DNA of 64,000 bases, from the NCBI GenBank assembly GCA_013397695.1, contig VYZI01000129.1:595730-659729 (forward strand), given 5' to 3'. A program made the position numbers and the translations under genes. This stretch comes from Centropus unirufus (taxonomy: Eukaryota > Chordata > Aves > Cuculiformes > Centropidae). A model generated the notes under the pieces. That model ran no database searches. It had not been told where the DNA came from and saw only the letters and a program-made list of their open reading frames with translations. Shown piece after piece: positions 40,421 to 52,689 of the stretch. The first letter of the stretch is position 1, and each line of letters opens with the position of its first letter.

Positions 40421-42248
40421 TGCAATTGATAATGCATGTTCCTTTGAGAATTGTAGGTATAGTTCTGCAATGTTATACAAACAATGAAAGAAATAATTTC
40501 CTCTGTCTGGGAGCAATGGAGCTCAACAGATGGCAATATCTGTGAAGATGACATTTCTATAATTCCTCCCTGAGTCTCTTTGAGATTCTTTCTTTTTTGA
40601 AAGTTTCAGTACATCTGGTTGTTGATAAAGGAAAAGAAAGGCTTGAGTAGTTAGTTGATAACTTTCATGAGCCCTTAGAGAATGTGTTTGGTATCAGTCC
40701 CTTCCAGCAATGCTTAAAGCTTAAAGAAACTAAGGTGAAGTATCTTAGTGCAGCAATGTTTTTCAGTGCTTGCATCACAGACATCTGTCTTCTAATCACT
40801 TCGAGTTCCTTTCAGACACTGACTAAACATTATAGTTGTTTCCAAGCAGCCTCCAAAACTCGGGATCATATTCTGTAATAATTCATTGCATAACTGTACT
40901 CTGAGATCTTCTGTAAGAAGCCTGATGGCAGACTATCTACTTGGGTTGAAAATGCTTCACACAGAAAATTCACATGCAGTCCACAACTCCATTTGTGTGG
41001 CTCCTTACTCTGGCTTACATCTCCTTTTTAGACTCTTTTTCAAGGCAGAATTGTATCTAAGAGTCTTGAATAGCAGCTGCCACACCCTATAAACAATGAA
41101 GAAAAACATAGAAGAGCTAAGGTTTACCCCTTAAAAATGGGTTTTGTTGATCTTTTATACCAGCAAATACCAATTACTGGCCTGTGATCTTCCTTTGTAG
41201 TTCCTGTGGTGACACAGCTTGGTTGTGAAAACCTAAAAGGCGATTGTGCAACAGTAATTACTTCCATGGAGTTGACTAGGACCCTTCTGCTTCAGAAGAA
41301 GCCATTCTAGAGCCTATTTGACAAGGTGAAAAATACATTTAACAGAAAATGTGTACCAGTCAGGTAGCAAGTGCAATAATTACACAAATGATCCTATCAA
41401 TCAGTAGTTCCTCATATTAATAGCTCACTCTTTCCTGGTGTGTTTTGGAACTGTAGGTTCATCTCTTGCAGACTATTTTATTTTTTCTGCATTTGGTGAG
41501 AATGCACAAATACTACCTTATATTTCTTTATGCATTCCCTGCAGCGTACAACTAAAATCAAGAGCTGATCTCCTTTAGCTATCAATTTACTCATCTGTTA
41601 ACTTTTTTAGATAGCAGCTAATGTACAGGCATAAGTTACAGCAATTTAACCACAAAACACAAGCTATATGTAAGAAGCATTCTATGCAAACTCCTTATCA
41701 CATTTCAGAAGATGAAAGATACAATCATCTTTTCCTATTTTATGTATTTTTTTGCTTTTCTCCAACTTTTTTTCAACAGCAGCGAGCATTGTGCCAAAAA
41801 CATGAAGTTTTGGGCGTATACCTCCATCCTATTAAAATGCAAATCCATGAGTTTCTCTTCAGGAAAAAAAGAAGACAATTTGCTGCTAAATCCCACAAAA
41901 TCCCACTGAAAATTACTTTTCTGATTAAACTTCTGTGCTTTGGAGGGCAAGTTGAGTGATTTGTCTTTTCTGATAAATACAAACTTAGTAACTAAAAGCA
42001 TGCATTTGGCTGGAAAGAATATTAATATAGTTTATTTATTATTCAATCAGCATATAATGTCACTTACATTGATAATAATGAAAAAAATCTTTCCTCTCAC
42101 AGATGTGGTTTTACAGGATTCTGGGACAGAATTTTGGGGGGTTTATTTCTCAACTCTGTCACCATCATCACTGAAGCCAAGTTTGTATCAGTAAGCATTA
42201 CATCTACCACTTTTGTCACACATCTGAGAAATGCTGAAGTTGTGTCGT

Positions 42249-42773
42249 TTCCCTGTACTGGGTCTGGCTCGAACGAAGCTAATTTTGTTTAAAGAAGCCT
42301 GTATGGTTCTTTGTTGTAGACTGGTGTCTAAAGCAGCATTGCTAACACAGAGCTAACAGCTTTGGCTGTTGCTGAACAGTGGTTACACAGGATCAGGACA
42401 TTCTGTTTCTTCCTCTTATCCTTCAATGAGTGAGCAAGAGTCTAGTAGGGTACACAGCTGGGACTGTGGGTATGCAAAAAGGATATCCTATACCATATAA
42501 TATCAAGCTCAGCAATAAATCTGGAGGGGATTTCTTCCAAATGAGCTGTTGCTTGGGGGATGGCTAGGCAGCAGTCTATGGGAGGTGTGTGATTGCTTTT
42601 GCACCATTTAGTTTTTTTCCTATTTTTTTTCTTCACTTAGTATACTGTCTTTATGCCACCATAAAAGTTTGGTTTTGCTTTTGCCCCTCTTTCCTCTACC
42701 ACCCTGCCAGGGGAGAGTGTGTGAATAAGTGACTGGAGGGGTCTGCCAGCTGGGGTCAACCCACCACATTCCC
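42249..42773 (+). mobile_element. Solo ERVL-type LTR with 5-bp target duplication
   Basis: The LTR body is 42254-42768 (515 bp). It begins TGTACTGGGTCTGGCT and ends GGTCAACCCACCACA, i.e. TG...CA. It is flanked by identical TTCCC at 42249-42253 and 42769-42773, the 5-bp target site duplication expected from retroviral integrase. Internal landmarks fit avian ERVL LTRs: GCTAACACAGAGCTAACAG, GGTTACACAGGATCAGGACA, ATATCCTATACCATATAATA and the tail CTGCCAGCTGGGGTC. No retroviral gene sequence adjoins, so the provirus has been reduced to one LTR by recombination. Confidence 0.92.
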
Positions 42774-42889
42774 TCAACCTCACTCACTGTCACCTCAGAT
42801 GGACCTCTGTGGCTAAGTTCTGTCATGTGCTCACAAGGAATTACATATTCTCTCTTATGCTTCTATTAGCTGTCATTGTTGATTTCTAG

Positions 42890-42959
42890 GTCTATCCGTA
42901 GTCGACTTTTAAATGTGTTAAAGCTGTGTCCAGTGGCAAGATCCCTGATTGACGAGTTG
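42890..42959 (+). other. Phase-compatible cryptic exon candidate
   Basis: GATTTCTAG precedes and TTG|GTAAGA follows an open 70-nt segment of 1 + 69 bases. Its phase (2 in, 0 out) equals that of exon C, but the peptide (SIRSRLLNVLKLCPVARS...) lacks laminin G features. It is more likely a chance or element-derived cryptic exon than part of the protein. If included after exon C it would shift the frame. Confidence 0.2.
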
Positions 42960-45379
42960 GTAAGAACTGTTTCTTTCACAAGAAACTATCATTGTCTTTA
43001 TAAAGAAATATTATGACAGTCACTAGTAAGTGCTCTTTACTACCTAGGCATTACATGTTTCAGCCAGGGAATACTCAGTAAACATCAGCATTTCTGAAAT
43101 TAAGAGAGTATTAATAATTCTTTGGGAGAAGTGTGATATCTTATGTTGAAGTATCTGGTAGTAGGAGTATCTGATTTATAAATTGCAGGAAACTATAATG
43201 AAAGGTATGCCAGCAAGAAAATAGTCATGTGAGGTTATATACTTTCCCTAAGTTTTCAGTGAAGGAAACACTGAAATATGGGATTTCTTCTTGGAAACTC
43301 AAGATAAGGCTGCATAAATACTCTCACAGTTGATAGCCTCCTGATCTAATCCCAAATACGGGTAGCTACCCAGACATGATATTCTGCATGGTTTTCTTCA
43401 AACAAAGAAGATATAATTAAAAACAAGAACATTTGATTTCTTTACAATAAAAGATAAGGATGGTATCAGAAAAAATAAGAGAAAAATGGCTAGACAAAAT
43501 CCACTCCAACCTGCCATGATGTTGCAGGTTGGTTTTTAGTCTCATGCTGCCTTTCTGAAGTTTAGTGAATTTGCATCTTCTCTGACCCTCTTTTCCTCAC
43601 TATTATCTCTGAGCCCAGGTTCTCTGGTATGTTCTCCTAAGAGTAGCTTCAGGTTTTTTGCTTAAGTTATAGTCTGCTACTTCCCTGGTATGGCTATTTC
43701 CTGGCATGGGTTCCTCTCGGGAACTTTATATTTAACCAGAGCCCACTCTGTGTCTCCCTATGGAAAAAAAATCACATTTTCCCTTTCTACTGAGGTGATT
43801 GTTATATCAAAGTGGGGAAAATTATATTAATATAAAATAGAAGCAAATATGCAGCCAATTACAGCAGCACATGAATAAAAGAGTACAGGAGCACTCTAGA
43901 AGTACTTCACCAGTGTTAGACAAAGGGGTTTGGTGACAGCTGCAGTATTTGTAACTTGTTCCGTCTCCTCAGTTGTAGTCAGTCACTCTTCTTTCCTCAG
44001 TGAGTTAAAATTTTGTGTAAGGTCCAACTCCGTTTGAATTTCGACAAGTTTTATTTCCTTTTTATAATTTCTACTTCTACATAGCATTTTTTACTTTTTG
44101 TTTGTTTGTGTATGTTTGCACATATTATTTATTATTTCCAGTGCCCTCTTCCAGCTTGAAATTGCCAGATATTGCTACCATTGTAATAAAGGAAATTTCA
44201 CACTCCTCATGTCTCATGTTTTCAATTCTTTAACTGATTCCTTTAAATTCATACTTTTCATATTCCAAAAGAGAAAATCTTCATAAAAGGTGCAGTTTTG
44301 TCTAGGTTGTGTTTAAATTGTGGTAATACCAGTTTGTTTCTTCTAGAGTTAATCTGGGTGGCTAATGTTTTTTATAGCACCTTTGGTTTCAACAAAACTA
44401 AAATATAAGGTATCATAATCTTTTTTTGGCTGTGTGTATTTCATGAATAAAAATTCATCAAAAGTTTTGCTGAGGAATAGAGACTATCATAACCAAAATC
44501 AATTGATCTGTTCTGCCGGTTAAGTTAATCTCATGGTTGTGTAATATCCCTGAGAACCTACTTCTCTAATAATGTTAGTGATCTCTTTCCACATTCATTC
44601 TCAGTACCAGGATCTTCATTCTCATTAATCTTCAACTTCAAGTTTGTGTTGTTTCAGTAACAATAAGTTGACTTTGTATATCTTCCGAGTTTTGACATTT
44701 TGCTGTATTGTTTCATTTCTTTTCCCAACTGCAAACAATGTAGCAGAAGCAGTTTTTTCAAGAAAATGATATTAAATGGAGGCCATTCCTGATCCCTGGC
44801 AAAAAAGCCCTTCAATGTTGTTTGCTTAATGGTTCCACTCAAAAGTATCTGAATGTACCTATTGGGCATGCAGCAAATAGCTGACCCTGAAAAACAGTCG
44901 AATTACACATTTGCCAGGCCAGCAGGAAATGCACTCTGCTCTAAAGGTAGAAGCCAACTAAGCTGTTGTAACATAAAGAAAAGTGTCAGTACTAAGAGAG
45001 GAACATGGTGATCACATTGTTTGTAAATTTGTGATTTTTGCTGTGCATCAGAAAAACAAAAAAAAGGAATGAAGCAACTGGCAGCTTTTATACACAGAAT
45101 CATTGGAAATGTGACTGCTATTTTGTACTCTTTCATTTAAATGAAATGAGATTTGGAAATGAAAGAACAGAGAATGAGGAAATATTTGATAATATGAAAA
45201 TACGAGGAACATTAGCATAAAAGCTTTTTTTCCTATTTTATTAGTATTAATGCTATTCTATTTGAAGGCAGAAAGAAGTAAAGATAAGTAACTGTGTCGG
45301 AGTTTGTTTCTCTCCTCTGTCTTTTAAACCTCCTTATTTATTTACCTAGCTGCTACCTGCTTTACTGTACTGGTGATCA

Positions 45380-45930
45380 AGAGGGGTGATCCATGCCCTG
45401 TGCTAGACATGGTGTGGCCACATCTGCAGGGCTGTGTCCAATTCTGGATTACACATCACAGACTCATTACCAGAGTGGAGAGAGTCCAGCAAAGGCCCAT
45501 GAAGCTGATAAAGGAACTGGAATGTCTCTCTTGAGAAGAAAGACTGGGATTGTACAGCCTGGAGAAGAGGAGGTTTAGAGGGTGATGGTGATGATGGGTC
45601 TTATAGGTGTGTACAAATACCTGAAGGAAAGGTGTAAAGAAAATAGAGCTAGGGTGTTCTCAATGGAGCGCAGTGACAGGAGCAGGGACCATGACCACAG
45701 AGTGAAACATCCAAGGTGCCATCTGGAAAACTTTTTCACTGTAAGAGTGCCTGATTCCTGCACAGGTTGCCCAGTTTGGTTCTGGAGTTTCCATCCATGG
45801 AGATGTTAAAAAAACATCTAGACACGGTATTGAGCAACAAGCTTTAGGTGATGCTGGTTCAGCAGGGAGTTTGGACAACATGACCTCCAGAGGTCACTTC
45901 AAACCTTGACCACGCTGTGATTCTGTGAAA
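45380..45930 (+). mobile_element. CR1 3' end, sense, about 550 bp
   Basis: The order is GCTGTGTCCAATTCTGG, GGAGAGAGTCCAGCAAAGG, ATTGTACAGCCTGGAGAAGA, TACAAATACCTGAAGGAAAG, CACAGGTTGCCCAGTTTGG, GACCTCCAGAGGTCACTTC and the terminal GATTCTGTGAAA. This matches the last part of ORF2 plus the 3' UTR of an avian CR1 subfamily. Stops and small deletions break the frame, so the open frames within it are relics. Confidence 0.9.
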
Positions 45931-47067
45931 TACCACAGCCTATGTGGTCTTTTATTGTTCTTTTTTCCCCTAGCATCCTTTATTGGTTCCTACTGAAGAT
46001 ATAAGTTCAATGCCTGGTGAAGCTGGTTGTTTACTATCATCTAATATTTGTGTTTCTAGGAGAAAGCTGAAGGGGAAAAGAAACTAATTCATTTTCATGG
46101 TCAGATGTATTTCTTTTGTGACAGTAGAAGCCTTGGTGGATGCAGAGTGGTGGAAGAAGTAGTTCAGAGCCTTCTAAGTACCACATCTCTATACTGTTAT
46201 TAATGACACTTAATATCTGTGAAGACTGAATAGAAAACTAAATGCCATTAACTTTTTAAGATGCACATTGCACATTTTTTATCATTCTAAAATGTTTTTA
46301 TAGCCTTGAAAATTTTTTGACAGTAAGAAAGTTTGGGGGTTTTTTACCATAAGGAGCATGCCAGAGAAATAATATAGGCACATTAGAGTCTCAAGAAAGG
46401 GAAAGTGGTTGACCTCATGGTGTTTGCCCTGAATAAAAGCCCAAGGTATGTTGAGAGTAAAATTAAAGAGGTAAGATTTCATCTTGAGAAGAATGGAGCA
46501 AGCCAGCACTGAGGCTTAAAGCAATGCTAGGGAAGGAGTGGAGGTAACTCAATTCCAGCATCTGAGTGATAGAATCAAGTAAGGAGACAGTTTGTAATCT
46601 GTTATACTTGTTCAATTATTTTAGTATTTGTTTTATTGCCTACTCTGGCTCTCCATTACCACAAAAAAACTATAAATACTACAGATAATCCTGTATTTAT
46701 CCTCCCTGCAGGAGGTACTTACTAAGAGCATGAAACTCAGGACAAGTTTGAGACTCTTAAGACTAGTTGTGTCTTTTGAGAAGTATATGACAATGAGTCA
46801 AGGTAGAAGAAGATAGAATTGAGAAGTAGAATGAAAGGAAATATTCTACATAAACCAAAATTATCCTCTGGCAATGAGTGGGCAGTACAGAGATTGTTCA
46901 CATCTCCAGGCCAACACGTACTCTCATGAGTTTCTCAGGACTGTGACTCTCAAACTGTAAATTCAAGCTAACCAAGTAATTTTTTTAAGAAAATTAACTG
47001 AATTTTGGAAGAGCATGATTTCATTACCTTCTTCACATATAATCATTCATGTTTTTATGGGGTCTGT

Positions 47068-47105
47068 CTACTAAAATACATGTGACTACTAAATACATGT
47101 GACTA
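47068..47105. repeat. 17/18-bp tandem duplication
   Basis: CTACTAAAATACATGTGA is followed at once by CTACTAAATACATGTGA, differing by one A. This is a recent slippage-type duplication. Confidence 0.85.
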
Positions 47106-47875
47106 ACATCTCGGTGACTTTGGAATACACGTATGCTCCTAAACATCTTGTTATGTATCAGATAGCTCTCCTTATGCCCACGTTTCTTGCATTACAAACC
47201 ACCATAATACTAGTTTTCACCTGGTCCTGACCCTTAATAAATGCCACACTGTTAGATTTAAGATTCTCTGAAGTGTTTCTGCAAAATGAAGTTATTTACT
47301 AAAAGGGATGGTGTGCAACCTGATATATTCCTTACATCTTGCATGAGGAATAGTGTTACCTTGAAACATCTCTTTTCCTAAAAGAGTATGAACTAGGAAA
47401 AAAAAAGTGTTGTAGATTTACAGGCATGATATCAGAAAGCACAATATCATTAACGTTTATGGAGAAATTTTCTTCTTGTCTTGCCTTTCTTCAGCTAAGA
47501 ATCTTGAACATTCTTAGACAAAATTAACCCCTTCTGCACGTCATACACCTCAGGTTATATTCACTAAAGAAAAGCCTGTTTTCTTGGAATGTTTTACTTT
47601 TATAGCCATCTCTTTCCTTCTGAACACCTCCAGATGTTCAGGTAAATGCAGTTATTCTCCCTGAAACTTATGTGTTTTCCTCTTTCTGAAGTATATAGAC
47701 TGATATTCACATGAGGATTAATTCTTTTGATATGCAGTTTTCTTTCTTTTAGACAAGTTATTATCTCTTCTAGTTCAGACAGATGTACAACTACTCAGTT
47801 CAACCCCCACCCGTTTTTTTAACTCAACGTTTATGATTCAGTAAGAAGTTTTTCATGCAGAATCTTATTTTAGAT

Positions 47876-47935
47876 ATCATAGAATATGGTTAGTTGAAAT
47901 TGACCCATGAGGATCATCAAATCTATCCGTACATA
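47876..47935 (-). mobile_element. CR1-type 3' tip, antisense, about 60 bp
   Basis: ATCATAGAATATGGTTAGTT then GACCCATGAGGATCATCAAA matches the reverse complement of the 3' end of avian CR1 copies (octamer, then the GATGATCCTCATGGGTC region). Only the tip remains. Confidence 0.65.
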
Positions 47936-49308
47936 AACATATACACTATATACCACATTTCATGAGTTAAATGTTTGCAATTCTGAGATATGGTTTAAGA
48001 AACAAAAAGTAATGAAACTACAGAAGTTGTCTGGCTTGGATTGAAAAGAAATTCATGATGATGGACTCCAAACATCTTTCCTCTAATATGCTTGAATACT
48101 GTATTACATAGTGTAGCACAGTGTCTTATATGATTAACTTCAACATCACTCTGAAAAGGTGAAACGCAGGGAGATAATTTTACTTTCACAGTTAGTCGAT
48201 AAAGTTTGCACTAGACAAAAAACGTAAGTCTCTTTTCCAAATTTCAATCTACATGTTCTATTCATCTCTGGGCAATATATTTTCCAGTCTGTTCATGGTC
48301 AAAGTTTTGTAACATGCTAACAAGGTAGAATTAAAGAAAAATTACAGTTCTTGAACTTACTAAGAACTGCAAGGGCAAACAGTATATAAATCAGGCATTG
48401 TGCTTATAATTTTAAATACTGAAATTGTTTATAAGGAAGCCAAACATTGCTCGCCATAGCACTTAGTGAGGTCCTCCTTATTCCAGAGTCTCCATACTAC
48501 TTCTGAAATGCAGCATTGCACTTACTTAACTGCAAGGCAAGAGTAAATTTTGAAGATAAGGTTCTTTGCCAAGAACAAATATTCATAAATTTGTAAGGGA
48601 ATTTCTCAGTACTCTTGAATCAGTAAATCTTATTAATTTTAATTAATCCTTTATAGTTTAATGAACCATTGTCTGCCAGAGCAAGCTGGCAGAATTGTGG
48701 GAAATTGACAGTGAAATATGCTCAAGTTCTACGCAGCCAGTAAGTTTAGAGGAGGAAAGGATGCAAAAGGAATGGGAATGTTTGTTGTATGATGATCTGG
48801 TTTCGGTAGAATCTAGGATCAGGCAGATGACCAGTCTGGTTACATGTATGGTGACATGTAGTCAGTTTTAGCAGTATACATTCCCATTTTTACTTTCTAT
48901 TTCTGTGCAGAAATAGAAATAATTCTAGTAGAAATAGTACTAGTGCAGAAATTGAAATAATCTTCCTTCTCCTATATTTTAAGTGTTTTCTTTTATTACC
49001 TTTGTTTACAGAACAAGTACGACTTTTCATTTTCTTACACATTCTGAAATGTCACTTAACTTTGTTATTTTATACTACATTATCTAAAAATAAAAATACA
49101 CAGAGCATTGGAACTGAGCAGAAAAAGCATTTTAAAAGTAAATATTAGAAAGTGCAGTAAAAAACAGCATAGGTACATCAAAAACACACAGTGCCCTCTG
49201 CCACTGTCTACCTCGGCAACACATCTCACAGGATAATTAATTTCTCTTCAGTTAGTGGGTATTCAAATTAACCAAAGTAACTTTCCCAGTTTTCTTAAAA
49301 TACATAAG

Positions 49309-49396
49309 GTTTAAACTTTATTAAAACTTAATAAAAAGGTTTAATTAACATTTAATAGTTAATTAAAATATTAAAAGTTTAATTAAGTTAAAAAGG
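49309..49396. repeat. AT-rich TTAATTAA-like inverted repeats
   Basis: This stretch is made almost entirely of TTTAA/TTAAT units with several short inverted repeats (GTTTAATTAAC, GTTAATTAAA, GTTTAATTAAG). Confidence 0.7.
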
Positions 49397-52300
49397 CTGT
49401 AAATGTAAGTAAATCTACAAGAATAGAAGTGATAATATTTTTTTGGTCAAGTTAATGTCTGAGTAAGTGATGTTAACTTTTAACAAATCCTTGAAAATTT
49501 GGTTGTTTGAAAAGACTTAAAAATACTTATCCTATCTATAACATGTTACCTGGAATGCAGGCAAGTGTCAGGGCTCTCTAAATGGAATACAAATGTGTAA
49601 TATGTTCTCGTTGGAGTAAGCATGTTCTGTTTGTTTTCATGCTTATTTGGTAGTCCATGTAGTTTTATTTTGTGCTGGATTTAAATCAAAATATAACCCC
49701 AAAACAGGAGTTGTAAAATGGCATTTCTTGAAAAACAAATTCTTCTTTAGGGGGGGAGGATCACCACCACAACCCATGGAATGTAGGATTTTTTTCTAAA
49801 GATATAATATTTTGTCTGATTTCTTTTCAGTGGGTTTGACATTGAAGTTCACTTGTAGTAGTTTTTGAGCAGGTTAAAACTGAGATAATTTGTCAACTTT
49901 TTTTGTGGTTTGGCTAATCTGAAGAGAATACAGAGTTGAGAGTAGAACTTGATTAATTTAAGAGTTTATTTTGGCCGTTTCATATGATTCTAATCACTAG
50001 GGAGAACCAGAAGTGAAGGATCTTAAGGTTCATATTTATCTTGGAGTTATGCATTGATTTCCAAACTGTGCATCATTTTCTTAGTAAAATTGAATAAAAT
50101 ATGTTTGTAGGGTGTTAAAAAACGTGTACCTGGCCCATTTTGTTTATGTTTAAAATATTGCAATTTGAATAATTTCTTTTTCAGAGTGCTCTACAAATCA
50201 GACCGCAAAATCAGACATATTTCACAGGAGTCATGAAGATGTGATAGTTGAACAGTGTAACCTAGTACCCTGTAATAACCACAGTGAGATTTTTTAAGAC
50301 ATACAAAATTTATCTTGAGCGGAGACAAATGAGGAAAGATTTTGTGTTCTTTGTTTTCTTCTGAGATAATTATGATTTTATTTATGAATGCTCTGATCAT
50401 AAGCTGAAAGCTCATTACGATATTTATTATTCTGTAGTTAAATGACAGCATGTAAGCTCATTGCACTAGGAACTCGATTCTGGGTTAATTCTTCCTAACA
50501 GCAGCTCTGATTTGAGCTAGTCAGTAAAGGATGTTAATAAATGGTTTGGCATATATGTGTGAACTTTTCCTACAAGGTAAGTATCTGTACTCATTTCTGT
50601 CAAGTATAAAGGGCATTTAAAGAGCATGGTAACTATATGTCAAACATATCTGCATAGTTTCTGAATAGTAAAGTGTAATAAATTGCATTTCTGGTGTTGC
50701 TATGACCCTGACATTTTCAAGCAATTTAAGTACTGCAGTTTGTCAGCATTTTAATGGATTTTTGTAAATGGAGAACACCCAACTTCATGTGAAGTCTACA
50801 TGTTAATACTCTGCTAATCACAAATGAGTATTTAGTCTCAAAAGTAGCAGAATAAAAGCTGATTAGTTTTGATTATTTGTACTCATAAATAGTTTTAAGA
50901 CATTAGGTTTATGTATAGAAAGCATAGTGATCCAAAAGTAAGGAATTTTCTGACCAAAGTGTTTATGATGTAGTTACAATTCCAGAAGTATTTTAATATT
51001 ACTTTAATGGGATGCATTATATTCAATATATACACATATCAATGTAAGGGAAATTATTAGGAGCCATAAAGTATGTTTGTTTTGAGGGGAAGAAAACCCT
51101 GTTGATAAAATATTCACTGATAATAGTGCTTGGGGAGAATATGAAGATAAATGTTTATTTCCAAACCAAATGATTAATTTGTTGCTCAGTGTGTAAAACA
51201 GAGAAAGGTTGCCATAGTGATTTTTTCCTATATCAACCTGACATTCAGAGGTTTAAATGTGCCTAACTAGGCACAGTAGCTGTCATAAATGTAACTATAT
51301 TGCATCTGACCTTTGTGTTTCTTGGATTTTTTGGTTTCTATTTCTTTGTTTTTCTAGTCCTAAGATTGAGAGCTTTTCTATAAAAAATATACCTGGTGTG
51401 ACTGGAAGAATCATATTTAAGTTACAGAGAAAATTTCAAAGAGGATAAGAGAGAGAAGAAGCAACGGAGCTCTAAAAAGTAGATTTCTAAAGCCAATAGT
51501 AAAACACTGTTTAATTTTTCTTTTTTTTTTTGCCCTTTTGGCAATGTTATGGGTCCCATGTTGTTTCCAACTCGGAATCATGTAATTGTTTCTGTCTGGG
51601 TTCATATTAGATTTGCGACAGATCCTGCATCCAGTTAATTCAAAAATAATCTTATTTACTGTTTATGAAATGTGGGGAATAAGTAATAGCAAGTATCTCT
51701 TATAAACAGTAAAATGTTACACCCAATAGGACAATACATTTTCAAACATTATCTGATATAATTTGTCATGATAATGGCAGCAAAAGCAGACTACTGAGTA
51801 CAGCACTTGGCAGTCCATCACACTTATGTCCTTGCCAAAGTGCCTGGCAAAGGGGGAAGAGAAACAGTCTTCTGTCCACAATCCATATCAATAATCTGTG
51901 TGGGCCTTCATGGTATAGCAAATAATAGCATTGTCTTAATATCCAAAGTGTAACTTTGAGGAGGGGAGTGTTCACAACCAGTCCTTGAATGAGTGTTTTA
52001 TTTCTTTCTAAGCTCCAGGAACACTAAGTGCAGTCCTCTAAAACCTGTTTCCTACACAGAGAGATGATCTCCCTTTTCCCAGCAGTTGAACTTTTCTGAC
52101 CTCAAATGCCACCTTAAACAGTTATACAACTTTTCACATTGTCACATTGTCGTAATATCTCTCTTTTAAAGTCTTAACTGCCCTTAAGCCTTTGCTCCTA
52201 AAGAAATAACAAATGAACTGTTACTGAACTTCTTTGAGCACTCCCATGGGATGGAAAGAAGTCCATTTTGTTTCTTGTGGATGGCATGGCGTGGTGTGCT

Positions 52301-52689
52301 ATGTTTCACAGTGATTAAACAGTGCAGAGGAAAGCAATTCCCCTACTTGTGTAGCATAAGTCCTTACTGAAAGGGAGAGTCCTTTCTTAGAGAGCCTGAG
52401 TAGCTTTTGGCAGCCCCAGATAGAAAGCCTGTGGGAGGAAAAGAGACTGGGCATTTCTGAGAGGAACAAAGTATTTAATTAAAGCTTGGAGGTGACTCTT
52501 TGCCATCTTATAGAAGTGATGGCAAAAAGAAAATTTACGTTGGACCCAGAAGAAGATGTCTGAATCTAAAACATCAAATGTTTTTGACATTGAAGTCACC
52601 AAACTTTTTCAAAAGCAAGATGGTAGATAAAGGAAGACAGATAAAAGAAAACAGATAAGGAAGATTATTTTGGAAAAATCTTTTTCCAT

